DNA of 64,000 bases from Pyramidobacter piscolens (GTDB taxonomy: Bacteria; Synergistota; Synergistia; Synergistales; Dethiosulfovibrionaceae). The notes beneath the pieces are model-generated. The model made no database searches. It was not told where the DNA came from and was given only the letters and a program-made list of their open reading frames with translations. The DNA is taken from positions 1 through 64,000 of the forward strand of contig SFDM01000029.1 in NCBI GenBank assembly GCA_004558205.1, given 5' to 3'. Shown one piece after another: positions 25,288 to 33,712 of this stretch. Position 1 is the first letter of the stretch, and every line of letters begins with the position of its first letter. Position numbers and translations under genes: made by a program.

Positions 25288-26697
25288 TTACTGCTGTTCG
25301 GTTTTATTGCGGAAAATAGCAAAGTTACAAAAAGCATAGATCCAGGCAAACACCACACCGCAATAGCACATAATAGTCCAGGGCAAATAGCTCAACACAG
25401 GTACGTCAAGGATGGAAGCCATATAAACGCCTGCCGCCGACCAAGGAATCAAGGGAACCACCACAGTACCGGAATCCTCCAAAGTGCGGGACAGAACCCT
25501 GCGCTGAATGCCGAATCCGTCGAAAAGCTCGCGATACATGGTTCCGGGCATAATGATGCTGAGATAGGAGTTGCCCGTCCCGAGAGCGGTAATGATCCCT
25601 GTCAAGGAGGTCGAGAAAACCAAACGTCCCACGCTGCTCTTGATAAAGCGCTCTTTCATGGCCATAGTGACTACGCGAATGGTTCCAGTGCATTCAAGCT
25701 GACCGGCAAAAATATAGGCGAAGAAAATCACCGTCACCGATGAAGACATGAAAGAAAGGCCGCCGCGGCTCAGCAGACTGTCGACCACTTTAACGCCCGT
25801 GGCCGCTTTCGGCCCGCTGGCCATAATTTTGACGATGGCAGGAATCGTGTGTCCCTGCATCATCGCCAGGGGCACCGCGGAAAGCATAGAGGCCCACAGG
25901 ACAGGGATTGTGGGAAATCCCATAAAGGCAAGCACCAACAACACAAGAGCGGGAATGAGAACGACCGGCGAAAGTTTATAGGCTCCGTCAATGGCGTTCA
26001 CAATCTCATTGATGCGGGTCATATCCATGGCGTCGGAACTTGACGAGCCAACCCAAGCGTAAACGGCGAGTCCTACGCAAAACGCAGGAAGCGTGGTCCA
26101 CATCATGGATTTGATGTGGTCGATCAGGTCGCATTCAGCCGTCGCTGCGGCAAGAACCGTCGTGTCGGAAATAGGGCTTACCTTGTCGCCGAAATAACTG
26201 CCAGCAATGACGGCGCCGGCAGTCGCAGCGGGAGAGATCCCCAGGCCGTGCCCAATGCCCATAAGGGCAACGCCAAAGGTCGCCGCAGACCCCCAGGAAG
26301 TCCCCGTCAGCACCGATGAAATAGCGCAGATGACCGAGGCGGAGACCAAGAACGTACTGGGTTTCAGAATTGAAAGCCCGACCTTAATCAGATAAGGGAC
26401 GGTACCGGCGGCCATCCAGATCGCGATCATGGGCCCCACGATCAAAAGGATCAGAATAGCGCCTGAAGCGCGGGCCACCATTGGGATGACGCCCTCTTTA
26501 AACATATAATCCCAGGTAAAACGATAGCCATAAACGTAGATGATTGTCGTCGCCAAAGCTACAATCAAAACGAGCATGCCTGTGTCAAAATTCATAAACA
26601 GCTTGCCGACGATCATAATAAAGAGGATCATCAGCAAAATACCGACAGCGCCGCCTAAGCCAACTTCTTTGTGTACTCTTTCTACCTTATTGCTCAC
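25288..26697 (-). CDS. nhaC: NhaC-family Na+/H+ antiporter-like transporter
   Basis: 469-residue integral membrane protein, about 11-12 helices. NhaC signatures: LTGTSWGSAATFGVALMGIG, AGSYFGDKVSPISDTTVLAA, and TALGTGNSYLSIIMPGTMY. The family covers Na+/H+ antiporters and Na+-coupled solute exchangers such as malate/lactate carriers. Wedged between two iadA genes, so it may move isoaspartyl peptides or aspartate, or simply manage sodium; I cannot decide. Driven by a near-consensus promoter 150 bp upstream. Confidence 0.9.
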   Translation of the reverse strand: MSNKVERVHKEVGLGGAVGILLMILFIMIVGKLFMNFDTGMLVLIVALATTIIYVYGYRFTWDYMFKEGVIPMVARASGAILILLIVGPMIAIWMAAGTVPYLIKVGLSILKPSTFLVSASVICAISSVLTGTSWGSAATFGVALMGIGHGLGISPAATAGAVIAGSYFGDKVSPISDTTVLAAATAECDLIDHIKSMMWTTLPAFCVGLAVYAWVGSSSSDAMDMTRINEIVNAIDGAYKLSPVVLIPALVLLVLAFMGFPTIPVLWASMLSAVPLAMMQGHTIPAIVKIMASGPKAATGVKVVDSLLSRGGLSFMSSSVTVIFFAYIFAGQLECTGTIRVVTMAMKERFIKSSVGRLVFSTSLTGIITALGTGNSYLSIIMPGTMYRELFDGFGIQRRVLSRTLEDSGTVVVPLIPWSAAGVYMASILDVPVLSYLPWTIMCYCGVVFAWIYAFCNFAIFRNKTEQQ

Positions 26698-26848
26698 TTA
26701 TACCGCCTCCATCATCACATGAAAATATGAAGACATCCCCTAAGGACGTCACGCCGATGAAAAACACCAGCAGCATCACAGATTTCAGCTTGTTCAAATG
26801 AAGTCCGGGCCCGGAAACTTCATAAAATGAATCCAAAACAATGAATTG

Positions 26849-26877
26849 AGTATAATAGAAACATAAAAGCATGTCAA
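26849..26877 (-). promoter_or_regulatory. Near-consensus sigma-70 promoter of nhaC-iadA
   Basis: Minus strand TTGACA (26877-26872), 17-bp spacer, TATACT (26854-26849). The 5' untranslated leader would be about 145 nt, with no other recognised element in it. Confidence 0.8.
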
Positions 26878-26899
26878 TGGATACAGTTATAAAACCATA

Positions 26900-27012
26900 A
26901 AAAAGCACCAAGCAAAATTTCCAAAGATTTGCGGCATATTTTCGGAATCCATGCGTGAACGCAGGGTTTGTACTCAAGGCCGCAAATAGGGATTTTGCTC
27001 GGTGCTTTTTTT
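26900..27012. terminator. Nested 113-bp palindrome, terminator of the second iadA
   Basis: Three nested helices. Outer: AAAAAGCACC.AGCAAAAT with ATTTTGCT.GGTGCTTTTT. Middle: ATTTGCGGC (26927-26935) with GCCGCAAAT (26979-26987). Inner: TGCGT/ACGCA. Both flanks end in A/T runs. Lies 38 nt downstream of the iadA2 stop; far larger than an ordinary terminator. Confidence 0.7.
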
Positions 27013-27049
27013 ATTCGTTGTTTTATCCCTGAACATGGAGCTCACAAGG

Positions 27050-28234
27050 CTATTTCTCGAAGAGCCCCTTCCGGAGCGCCACCGCGTCAAAGAACATGAC
27101 GCTGCCCTTCGCTATGACGTGACGCAGTTTCAAGCTTTTATCGACAACAATCAGATCAGCGTCCCCGCCAAGTTGAATATGCCCCTTGCAACCTGGCAGA
27201 CGCAGGGCTTCAGCCATATTCGCCGAACAAATTCGGGACGCTTTTTCAACGGGCATCTCTTCTTTCAGCATGTCCAAAAACTCGTCTATCATGGAGTGAA
27301 CCGGGGCCATCAAAGGTAGTTTTTCTCCCGTTTCCGAGTCGATACGGGTCATCACGCCGTTGCCGTCAGAACTCATGGTCACGTTCTTCAGCGGGACTCC
27401 GGCTTCCAACAAACGGGCCGCGGCTCTGCTGGGCTTTACGGCGCCGGGAAAACAGCAGCTTTCGGAAACACCCGAACTGATATCCACGCGGCCTCCCGCG
27501 AGCCCATAGCTGATCGCCTGCTGAAACACCGATTCGGAACGATTCAGGTGGGTGGGAATAAACTGGCTCAGAGGAATATCGCTGTGCGACGCAATGTCTA
27601 GGAAAGGTTCAAGCCTTTTTTCGCCCTCGCCGATATGTACCATCACAAGGCCGCACTTTCCAGCCAAGATCCCGCCTACCCTGCTTTCCGCGGCGGCTTT
27701 TTGAAGATCCTGAACAGGAACCTGGGAAGCTCTGTGGTCAGAACAAGCTAACTTTAGCCCTATGACTTTGTCGATTAGGAGAATATCAGAAGCCACGTCG
27801 CCGGTTATAGTCGGCCCGGGAATCTGGTAAGATCCCGTAAAAATCCATGTGCTCAGTCCCTCTTCCTCCAAAGCGCGGGCTTTCATCAGCAGCTCGCGCA
27901 GCGAACGGCAATACCCATCCGTACCAAGCAGGCCCACGGCACTGGTGATCCCCGCGCTCGTCAGTTCCGACAGCTGAAGCGGCGGCGTTCGGTACACAGC
28001 GCCGCCCTCGCCGCCTGCGCCTCCAAAGTGGACGTGAGCGTCCACCAAACCGGGCAGGACCAGTGCGCCTTCACAGTCTATCACCTTGACCTCGGCCCCA
28101 AGCAGCTTTAAAGCCGTGCTGAAATCCTCATTTAATGAGAGAAATTTCCCGTCCAAAATAGTCAGGTCGGCCATCCCCAAAGGTTCAGGCGCATAAAGAT
28201 CACAGTTTTTTAAAACAATTCCATGTGGTGTCAT
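27050..28234 (-). CDS. Isoaspartyl dipeptidase paralogue, copy 2
   Basis: 394 residues, homologous to the iadA product 2 kb away, with all metal ligands kept: DAHVHFGGAGGEGG, KVIGLKLACSDHRAS, VMVHIGEGEKR, FIPTHLNRSES, and MSSDGNGVMTR. It differs by insertions around the GVSESCCFPGAVKP segment, so the substrate pocket may differ. Start ATG at 28234 lies 5 nt beyond the gntR stop, with AAGGAAA inside the end of gntR; the frame stays open further upstream but only inside gntR. Likely co-regulated with the upstream GntR protein. Confidence 0.88.
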   Translation of the reverse strand: MTPHGIVLKNCDLYAPEPLGMADLTILDGKFLSLNEDFSTALKLLGAEVKVIDCEGALVLPGLVDAHVHFGGAGGEGGAVYRTPPLQLSELTSAGITSAVGLLGTDGYCRSLRELLMKARALEEEGLSTWIFTGSYQIPGPTITGDVASDILLIDKVIGLKLACSDHRASQVPVQDLQKAAAESRVGGILAGKCGLVMVHIGEGEKRLEPFLDIASHSDIPLSQFIPTHLNRSESVFQQAISYGLAGGRVDISSGVSESCCFPGAVKPSRAAARLLEAGVPLKNVTMSSDGNGVMTRIDSETGEKLPLMAPVHSMIDEFLDMLKEEMPVEKASRICSANMAEALRLPGCKGHIQLGGDADLIVVDKSLKLRHVIAKGSVMFFDAVALRKGLFEK

Positions 28235-28239
28235 TAGGG

Positions 28240-28941
28240 TTAATTTCCTTTCTTTTGTGATTTTCCCAACTTTGAACGATAGCGCCAAGTGTTGATGACA
28301 TGTTCTTCCATCAAATAACGGCTGCGTTCGGCGTCGTGGTTTTCGAGGGCGTCGACGATCATGGCGTGTTCTTTCCAGCTCGGAATCGACTTGACGCGCT
28401 CCTGAGGCCTGTCGCCGTCGAGGTAAAAGGTCGCGTAGAGCAGCGTGTACAGCGTTGAACGCCAATAGCTGCAGTCAAAAAAGCGCAGCAGGTAGACGTT
28501 CCCCGAGAACGACACGATCTTTCTGTGAAAAACCTCGTTCAGGTCGGCGTAAAGGTCCTTGTCCCTGTGCTCGCTGAAAAGTTCCGACTCCTTCCAGTTG
28601 ACGCTGCGCAGGTCGCTGATCTGTTCGGGCGTGCAGAATTTCGCGAGCACTCCCGCGGCCGCGCCCTCAATGCTGGCCCGGACCAGAAAGATCTGCTGCA
28701 TATCGTCCCTGGAAAGGGCGGGCAGCAGATAGCCCTTTCTGCCGGGCTCCTTCACAAGCACGCCTTCCGCGACCAGACGGCTCAAAGCGTTGCGCAGCGG
28801 AGTGCGGCTCATGTTCAGACGCTCCGCCAGGTCCGGCTCGAAGAGCCGTTCCCCCGGCACGATCTCCTGGCGCCGGATCAATTCAACTAGCGTCTGAAAG
28901 GCCCGCAGTTCCGCTTTTTGCTCCAATTCAGTGTCCCGCAT
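28240..28941 (-). CDS. GntR-family regulator (FCD type)
   Basis: 233 residues. N-terminal winged helix at about 10-75: RLFEPDLAERLNMSRTPLRN and ALSRLVAEGVLVKEPGRKGY, the GntR pattern. The C-terminal all-helical FCD-like domain carries candidate metal or ligand positions in NEVFHRKIVSFSGN and the late HAMIVDALENHD. AGGAGG precedes the ATG at 28941. It is followed immediately by iadA2 and preceded by a CdaR-like gene, so it probably responds to a dipeptide or amino acid and controls this locus. A 17-bp palindrome at 30409 is a candidate site. Confidence 0.88.
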   Translation of the reverse strand: MRDTELEQKAELRAFQTLVELIRRQEIVPGERLFEPDLAERLNMSRTPLRNALSRLVAEGVLVKEPGRKGYLLPALSRDDMQQIFLVRASIEGAAAGVLAKFCTPEQISDLRSVNWKESELFSEHRDKDLYADLNEVFHRKIVSFSGNVYLLRFFDCSYWRSTLYTLLYATFYLDGDRPQERVKSIPSWKEHAMIVDALENHDAERSRYLMEEHVINTWRYRSKLGKSQKKGN

Positions 28942-28958
28942 TTCTTTTATTTTCCTCC

Positions 28959-30236
28959 TTACTGAATCTCCTGTTCCCTGACCGCGGGACCCACATACTG
29001 GTCCATGACCAACGCAAGATAGAGGTTCAGGCAGGTTTTGAAATCCTTCATGTCCAGGCCGGTGATGCGGTTCATCTTCTCGAGGCGATAGATCAGCGTG
29101 TTCCTGTGAATATGCAGCCGACGCGACGCTTCGATCAGCGAAAAACCGCTTTCGCACCAGCCTTTAATCGTATCACGCATCTCCTCCCAGTCGGGAAATT
29201 TGCGCAGTTTCCCCGTGACGGACTGGATAAAGCGGCTCCTCACCGGCGTATCGAGAGTGGAGATCACGTCCTCAAGGCGAAAATCTTTGATGTTGTACAC
29301 GCCGGGGCTCTGGCAGAATTTTTTTCCGAGAAACAGGGCCTTCCAGGACTCCTGAAAGCTGCCGGCCAGAGCCTGAATCCCCAGCGCCGGCGACCCCAAA
29401 CCGATGGCGGCTCTCAATCCGAGCGTCTCAATGGATCTCAAGAGCGTCTCCGACATTTCCCTGACTTTCGCCATCACTTCCGCCTCATGTTCAAGACCGT
29501 TCACGCTGTTTTCCGCGGCGCAGAGCACCACGAAACGGTTGTTGCTGCTGATGGTCGACACGTCGCGGCGCTGGGAGAAAATCCTGCGGACGCTGGCGAG
29601 GACGGCCTTCTTAATACGAAGGATCTTCGTCTCGGCGTCCTTGCCGCCAAATTGGGACTCCTTGCGAATTTGCAGGGCGTAGCGCCCGAACTGGTACAAA
29701 TCCACGGCGACGGGTACATAGTACCAGCTCGGGTCATAGCCAAACTCCGAGGCGCGCGCCGTCAGCACCGTCTCGTTGCTGACACCGGGAACGAAGGAGC
29801 TCAGATCCTGGATCAGGTTCTGAAGCGTGCTTTCACGGTTGACGGAATAGGCGTAAAGCTCCCGCTCCCGCAGCAGAATCTCAATCTGCTTTTTCACGAT
29901 CAGCGCAAAGGGCCTGACCTTTCCAGGATCGCCGGTGATCGCCATGGTTCCGACAATTTTCCCGTTCATCGCGTGAATCGGATAGGTGACCCCCGGAAGG
30001 GTTCCCGACAGGTCCTGAGCCTGATATTCCGTGGTTTCGCTGTTGCCGCCGCTGGAAATGACCTCCAGCGAGGCTTCGTGCATTTCTCCAATGCGCGCGG
30101 CCTTGCTGGCCCCCACCACCACGGCGTCCATGTCGGTGATGATCACGTCATAACCGATAGCCGCCGCCGTGGCCACAGCGATCTCCTGCGCGCACTTCTG
30201 AAGCAGGCCGTTCTCGTCGTCACCGCGTTCCTCCAT
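28959..30236 (-). CDS. CdaR-like transcriptional regulator
   Basis: 425 residues. N-terminal sugar-diacid recognition-like domain (about 1-135) with IGYDVIITDMDAVVVG and TYPIHAMNGKIVGTMAITG. Central GGDEF-like/linker region. C-terminal PucR-type HTH: GFSLIEASRRLHIHRNTLIY followed by RLEKMNRITG. Members activate organic-acid or amino-acid catabolic genes. First gene of the minus-strand cdaR-gntR-iadA2 run and divergent from grdE, so it could act on either side. Confidence 0.88.
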   Translation of the reverse strand: MEERGDDENGLLQKCAQEIAVATAAAIGYDVIITDMDAVVVGASKAARIGEMHEASLEVISSGGNSETTEYQAQDLSGTLPGVTYPIHAMNGKIVGTMAITGDPGKVRPFALIVKKQIEILLRERELYAYSVNRESTLQNLIQDLSSFVPGVSNETVLTARASEFGYDPSWYYVPVAVDLYQFGRYALQIRKESQFGGKDAETKILRIKKAVLASVRRIFSQRRDVSTISSNNRFVVLCAAENSVNGLEHEAEVMAKVREMSETLLRSIETLGLRAAIGLGSPALGIQALAGSFQESWKALFLGKKFCQSPGVYNIKDFRLEDVISTLDTPVRSRFIQSVTGKLRKFPDWEEMRDTIKGWCESGFSLIEASRRLHIHRNTLIYRLEKMNRITGLDMKDFKTCLNLYLALVMDQYVGPAVREQEIQ

Positions 30237-30408
30237 CTTGACACCGCCTTATACAAAAATTGGCCCATCTTCTCCGGCACCGGCCTCCCGCAAGCCCTAT
30301 CAGAGTGTCAAAACGAGGGCACCGAAAAACGGAAAGGGACTTTAAACCCCACAAAGGCCTGAAAAAGCCGCCACCTCTTCATTACTTTTTCATTCATAGA
30401 CAGATGCA

Positions 30409-30425
30409 TTGTACTCAAAGTACAA
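30409..30425. promoter_or_regulatory. 17-bp palindromic operator candidate
   Basis: TTGTAC-TCAAA-GTACAA, a perfect 6-bp inverted repeat, in the 333-bp divergent gap between cdaR and grdE. Size and symmetry fit a GntR/FCD or HTH dimer site. Confidence 0.45.
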
Positions 30426-30459
30426 ATCATTTTTCTATTAAGCCACAAAAGCTGTTATT

Positions 30460-30488
30460 TTGCAACGGTGAGTTTTGATCAATATTTT
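30460..30488 (+). promoter_or_regulatory. Probable promoter of grdE-grdB-grdX
   Basis: TTGCAA (30460-30465), 17-bp spacer, TATTTT (30483-30488); about 75 nt before the grdE ATG and 35 bp downstream of the TTGTAC palindrome. Confidence 0.5.
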
Positions 30489-30569
30489 CATATACTTCAA
30501 ACAGAGCATAACTGGCGCTCATAATCATGAAAATAGAAACACTGAACTCAAAAAGAGGAGGAATTCTTT

Positions 30570-31853
30570 ATGAGATTGGAACTTCGCAAAGCTCACGTGA
30601 AGGGCCTTGAGTGGGGAAGCCCCACTCGCGTGGAGCAGGGCGTGCTCTACGTGGACAAACAGGCCCTGATCGAGGCGCTGCAGGACGACCGCATTGAGAG
30701 CTGGGACGTGGATCTCGCCCGTCCCGGCGAGTCGGTGCGCATCATCCCCGTCAAGGACGTGATCGAACCCCGCGTCAAACTCGAGGGCGGCGAGAGCTAT
30801 TTCGCTTCCGTGGTGGGCCCCAACGACACCGTAGGCGAGGGCGCGACCTTCGTGCTCGACGGCGCGGGAGTGGTCACCGTGGGTCCCATCATGGCCTTCC
30901 AGGAAGGCTTTATCGACATGTCGGGCCCCGCGGCCAAGTTCAGCCCCTTCGCGGGACTGTTCAACGTGGTGGTCAGCGCCGTGCCCGTCAAGGACCTGGA
31001 GAAGCACCAGTACGAAGAGGCTCTGCGCGTGGCGGGACTGAAGGCCGCCGTCCACCTGGCGGAATGCTGCAAGGGCGCGGCTATCGACGCCACCGAAGTC
31101 TACGAGAAGGGCACCGTGGCCGAGGAGCTGAAAAAGTATCCCGACCTGCCGCCGGTGGTCCATCTCTGCATGTGCATTACCCAGGGACTGCTCCACGACA
31201 CCTACGTCTACGGCGCCGACGTGAAGCACACTCTGCCTACGCTGCTCCATCCCAACGAAGTGCTGGACGGCGCCATGGTCTCGGGCAACTGTGTGTCCGC
31301 CTGCGACAAAACCACCACTTGGCACCACCTGCACGACCCCGTGGTGGCCGAACTCTACGCCCAGCACGGCAAGACCGTCAACTTCCTCGGCATGATCCCC
31401 ACCCAGGAATCCACGGTCCTGGCCGGCAAGGAGCGCGCCTCTTCGTTCAACGCCCGCCTCGCCCACGAGCTGGGAGCCAAGGGCGTCATCATCACCGAAG
31501 AAGGCTACGGCAACCCCGACACGGACCTCTGCATGAACGTCAACAAGTGCGAAGCCCTGGGCATCAGCTCCGTGGTCATCGCCGACGAAGCCTCTGGCAC
31601 CGAAGGCGCGAGCCAGGGCCTAGCCGACGCCACGCCCAAGATGACGGCCTTCGTCTCCTGCGGCAACGTGAACGAGATGCTTGAAGTGCCCGCCATGGAC
31701 AAGGTTATCGGCTACATCGAGTCCATCGCCCACGTCTCGGGCGGCGCGGCTGAAAGCCTTCGTCCCGACGGCTCCATGTACGTGGAGCTCCAGTCCATCA
31801 TCGGTTCCACCTGCGAGACCGGCTTCAACAAGTCCGGCTCTCTCTGGGTTTAA
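30570..31853 (+). CDS. grdE: Glycine/sarcosine/betaine reductase component B, pyruvoyl proprotein (GrdE/GrdG type)
   Basis: Precursor cut into two chains of the substrate-binding protein B, which holds the amine as a Schiff base on a pyruvoyl group. 427 residues. The self-cleavage site is visible as SGN240-C241VSACDK; in Clostridium GrdE the Cys after Asn becomes the pyruvoyl group. AGGAGG lies 8 nt before ATG. grdB follows 15 nt later. Homologues act on glycine (GrdE), sarcosine (GrdG) or betaine (GrdH). A carbamoylsarcosine hydrolase 5 kb away favours sarcosine, by inference. Confidence 0.9.
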   Translation: MRLELRKAHVKGLEWGSPTRVEQGVLYVDKQALIEALQDDRIESWDVDLARPGESVRIIPVKDVIEPRVKLEGGESYFASVVGPNDTVGEGATFVLDGAGVVTVGPIMAFQEGFIDMSGPAAKFSPFAGLFNVVVSAVPVKDLEKHQYEEALRVAGLKAAVHLAECCKGAAIDATEVYEKGTVAEELKKYPDLPPVVHLCMCITQGLLHDTYVYGADVKHTLPTLLHPNEVLDGAMVSGNCVSACDKTTTWHHLHDPVVAELYAQHGKTVNFLGMIPTQESTVLAGKERASSFNARLAHELGAKGVIITEEGYGNPDTDLCMNVNKCEALGISSVVIADEASGTEGASQGLADATPKMTAFVSCGNVNEMLEVPAMDKVIGYIESIAHVSGGAAESLRPDGSMYVELQSIIGSTCETGFNKSGSLWV

Positions 31854-31868
31854 GGAGGCGTTTTTACC

Positions 31869-33182
31869 ATGACATTCAGAGTGGTTCATTATATCAACCA
31901 GTTCTACGCCAACATCGGCGGCGAAGAGATGGCCCACGTGGGCCCCGAGAAGCGCGAGGGCAAGGTCGGCCCGGGCACCGCGCTGGCCGCCGTCTTCGGC
32001 AAGGACGCCGAGATTGTGGGCACCGTCATCTGCGGTGACAACTACTTCAACGAGCATAACGAAGAGGCCAAGAAGCAGCTCCTCGAGATGGTCAAGAGCT
32101 TCAACCCCGACGCCCTCGCGGCCGGCCCCGCTTTCTTCGCCGGACGCTACGGCATGGCCTGCGGCGACTTCTGCGCCACCGTACAGGAAGAGCTGGGCAT
32201 CCCCGCCGTAACGGGCATGTTCCCCGAGAACCCCGGCGCCGAGTCCTTCAGCAAGAAGGTCTACATCGTCAAGACCGCCAACAGCGCCCGCGGCATGAAA
32301 GACGCCGCTCAGGGCATGGGCCGGCTGCTGCTCAAGCTGCTCAAGAAGGAAGAGCTGGGCCCCGCCGCCGCGGAGAACTACCTGCCCCGCGGACGCCGTA
32401 AGGTCTTCTTCCACGAGAAGAACGGCGCTCAGCGCGGCCTGGAGATGCTCCTCGCCAAGATGAAGGGCGAGCCCTTCCAGACCGAGTACGAGATGCCCAC
32501 CTTCAACAAGATTGAACCCTGCGCCCCAGTGAAGGACATCAAGAAGGCCACCATCGCCCTGATCACCTCCGGCGGCATCGTGCCCAAGGGCAACCCCGAC
32601 AAGATCCGCGTGTCCTCCGCCGAGTCCTATGGCCGCTACGACATCTCCGCGCTCGACGACCTGACCCCGGATAATTACGAGTCCATCCACGGCGGCTACG
32701 ACACCCAGTGGGCCAACCAGAACCCCGACGTGGTCCTGCCCCTGGACGTGCTGCGCCAGATGGAGAAGAACGGCGAGATCGGCAAGATCTACAAGTATGT
32801 GTACTGCACCACCGGCACCGGCACCGGCGTTTCCTGGGCCGAGAAGTTCGGTCAGGAAATAGGGCCAGAGCTCAAAGCCGCCGGCGTCGACGCGGCCATA
32901 CTCACCTCCACCTGAGGATCCTGCACTCGATGCGGTGCATCGATGTCACGCGAAATTGAAAAGGCGGCAGGAATCCCGGTGGTCCAGATCGCGACGATCG
33001 TCCCGATCATGGTGACCGTCGGCTCGAACAGAATCGTTCCCGGCGTCGCTATTCCTCACCCCGTAGGCAAACCCGAACTGGGCGACGAAGAGGACAAGAA
33101 GACGCGCAGCAAACTGCTGCACAAGGCCCTGGAGGCCATGGTCACGCCCATCGACAAGCAGACCATCTTCAAGGCATTGTAA
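31869..33182 (+). CDS. grdB: Selenoprotein B of glycine/sarcosine reductase (UGA read as Sec)
   Basis: Catalytic 47-kDa-type subunit that attacks the Schiff-base-bound amine and passes a carboxymethyl-selenoether to GrdA. The frame is interrupted only by TGA at 32913-32915 (residue 349), inside ILTST-U-GSCTRCGAS, exactly the conserved Sec site of GrdB/GrdF/GrdI. After it the protein continues 88 residues (SREIEKAAGIPVVQ, then NRIVPGVAIPHPVG) to TAA at 33182, giving 437 residues as in the family. A hairpin fitting a bacterial SECIS lies just after the UGA. Calling the gene as ending at 32915, or as a separate small gene from 32943, would be wrong. Confidence 0.93.
32913..32950 (+). promoter_or_regulatory. 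Sec UGA codon with bacterial SECIS-like hairpin
   Basis: UGA at 32913-32915. A perfect 6-bp hairpin CGATGC-GGT-GCATCG at 32928-32942 places a GGU apical loop about 19-21 nt after the UGA, the position and loop type that SelB recognises in E. coli fdhF. Confidence 0.7.
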
Positions 33183-33191
33183 ATAAATTAA

Positions 33192-33265
33192 GAGTGTGAA
33201 GAGCTGGGAGCGAAGCTGAAATTTCCTTCAAGAAACTTCAACTTCACTCACGGCTCTCCACACTC
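33192..33265 (+). other. Intercistronic stem-loop between grdB and grdX
   Basis: GAGTGTGAAGAGC (33192-33204) pairs with GCTCTCCACACTC (33253-33265) with one mismatch, around a 48-nt loop. No T-run follows, so it is more likely a processing or stability element than a terminator. Confidence 0.45.
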
Positions 33266-33295
33266 ACTTTAAATTTCGGAAAGGAAGGCACGCAG

Positions 33296-33655
33296 ATGAT
33301 CATTACCAACAACCCCGACGCAGCGGAGGCAAAACTATTGGAGACAGAGTTCGTACAAGGGACGCCTCTGGACGTTCTTCAAAGGGTTTCCGAGCGGCTC
33401 GACGGAGGGATGCATCTCGTGACGCCTCCCCTTTCGGCCAACAACAGATTGAACCGAAACCCCTACAGATCCATCATCATGAGCTCCAAAGTCTCATGGT
33501 CCGGCAACGAATTTGACCTGCTTGAACGCGGGAGAAACCATCTCGCGCAGCAGGGATTTGTGAACGATATCTCAGCTGACGCGGATTATCGCTGGATCGA
33601 CCTTGAACATCTCAGAACCGCCGTTGAAGAGGCTAAAGCCTACAAAACTCTATAG
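33296..33655 (+). CDS. grdX: GrdX family protein
   Basis: 119-residue cytoplasmic protein of unknown biochemical role that accompanies glycine/sarcosine/betaine reductase genes. Family features: IITNNPDA start, FVQGTPLDVLQRV, LVTPPLSANN, and NPYRSIIMS. AAGGAAGG precedes the ATG at 33296. Sits between grdB and the transporter gene, as in many grd loci. Confidence 0.85.
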   Translation: MIITNNPDAAEAKLLETEFVQGTPLDVLQRVSERLDGGMHLVTPPLSANNRLNRNPYRSIIMSSKVSWSGNEFDLLERGRNHLAQQGFVNDISADADYRWIDLEHLRTAVEEAKAYKTL

Positions 33656-33712
33656 CCTTGGGATCTTCGCGCGGTTCTTTTTCAACAAAAAATATGCGAG
33701 AGGATTGATAGG

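Noticed and set aside
24066..28234. The two amidohydrolases as hydantoinase or dihydroorotase, which would complete a creatinine route
   Set aside because: Metal-site context (SDHRS, SSDGNG, GGAGGEGG) is specific to isoaspartyl dipeptidase, so I did not assign hydantoin hydrolysis.
32943..33182. A separate 79-residue gene, or grdB as a stop-codon pseudogene
   Set aside because: The UGA lies at the conserved Sec site and a SECIS-like hairpin follows, so this is one selenoprotein.
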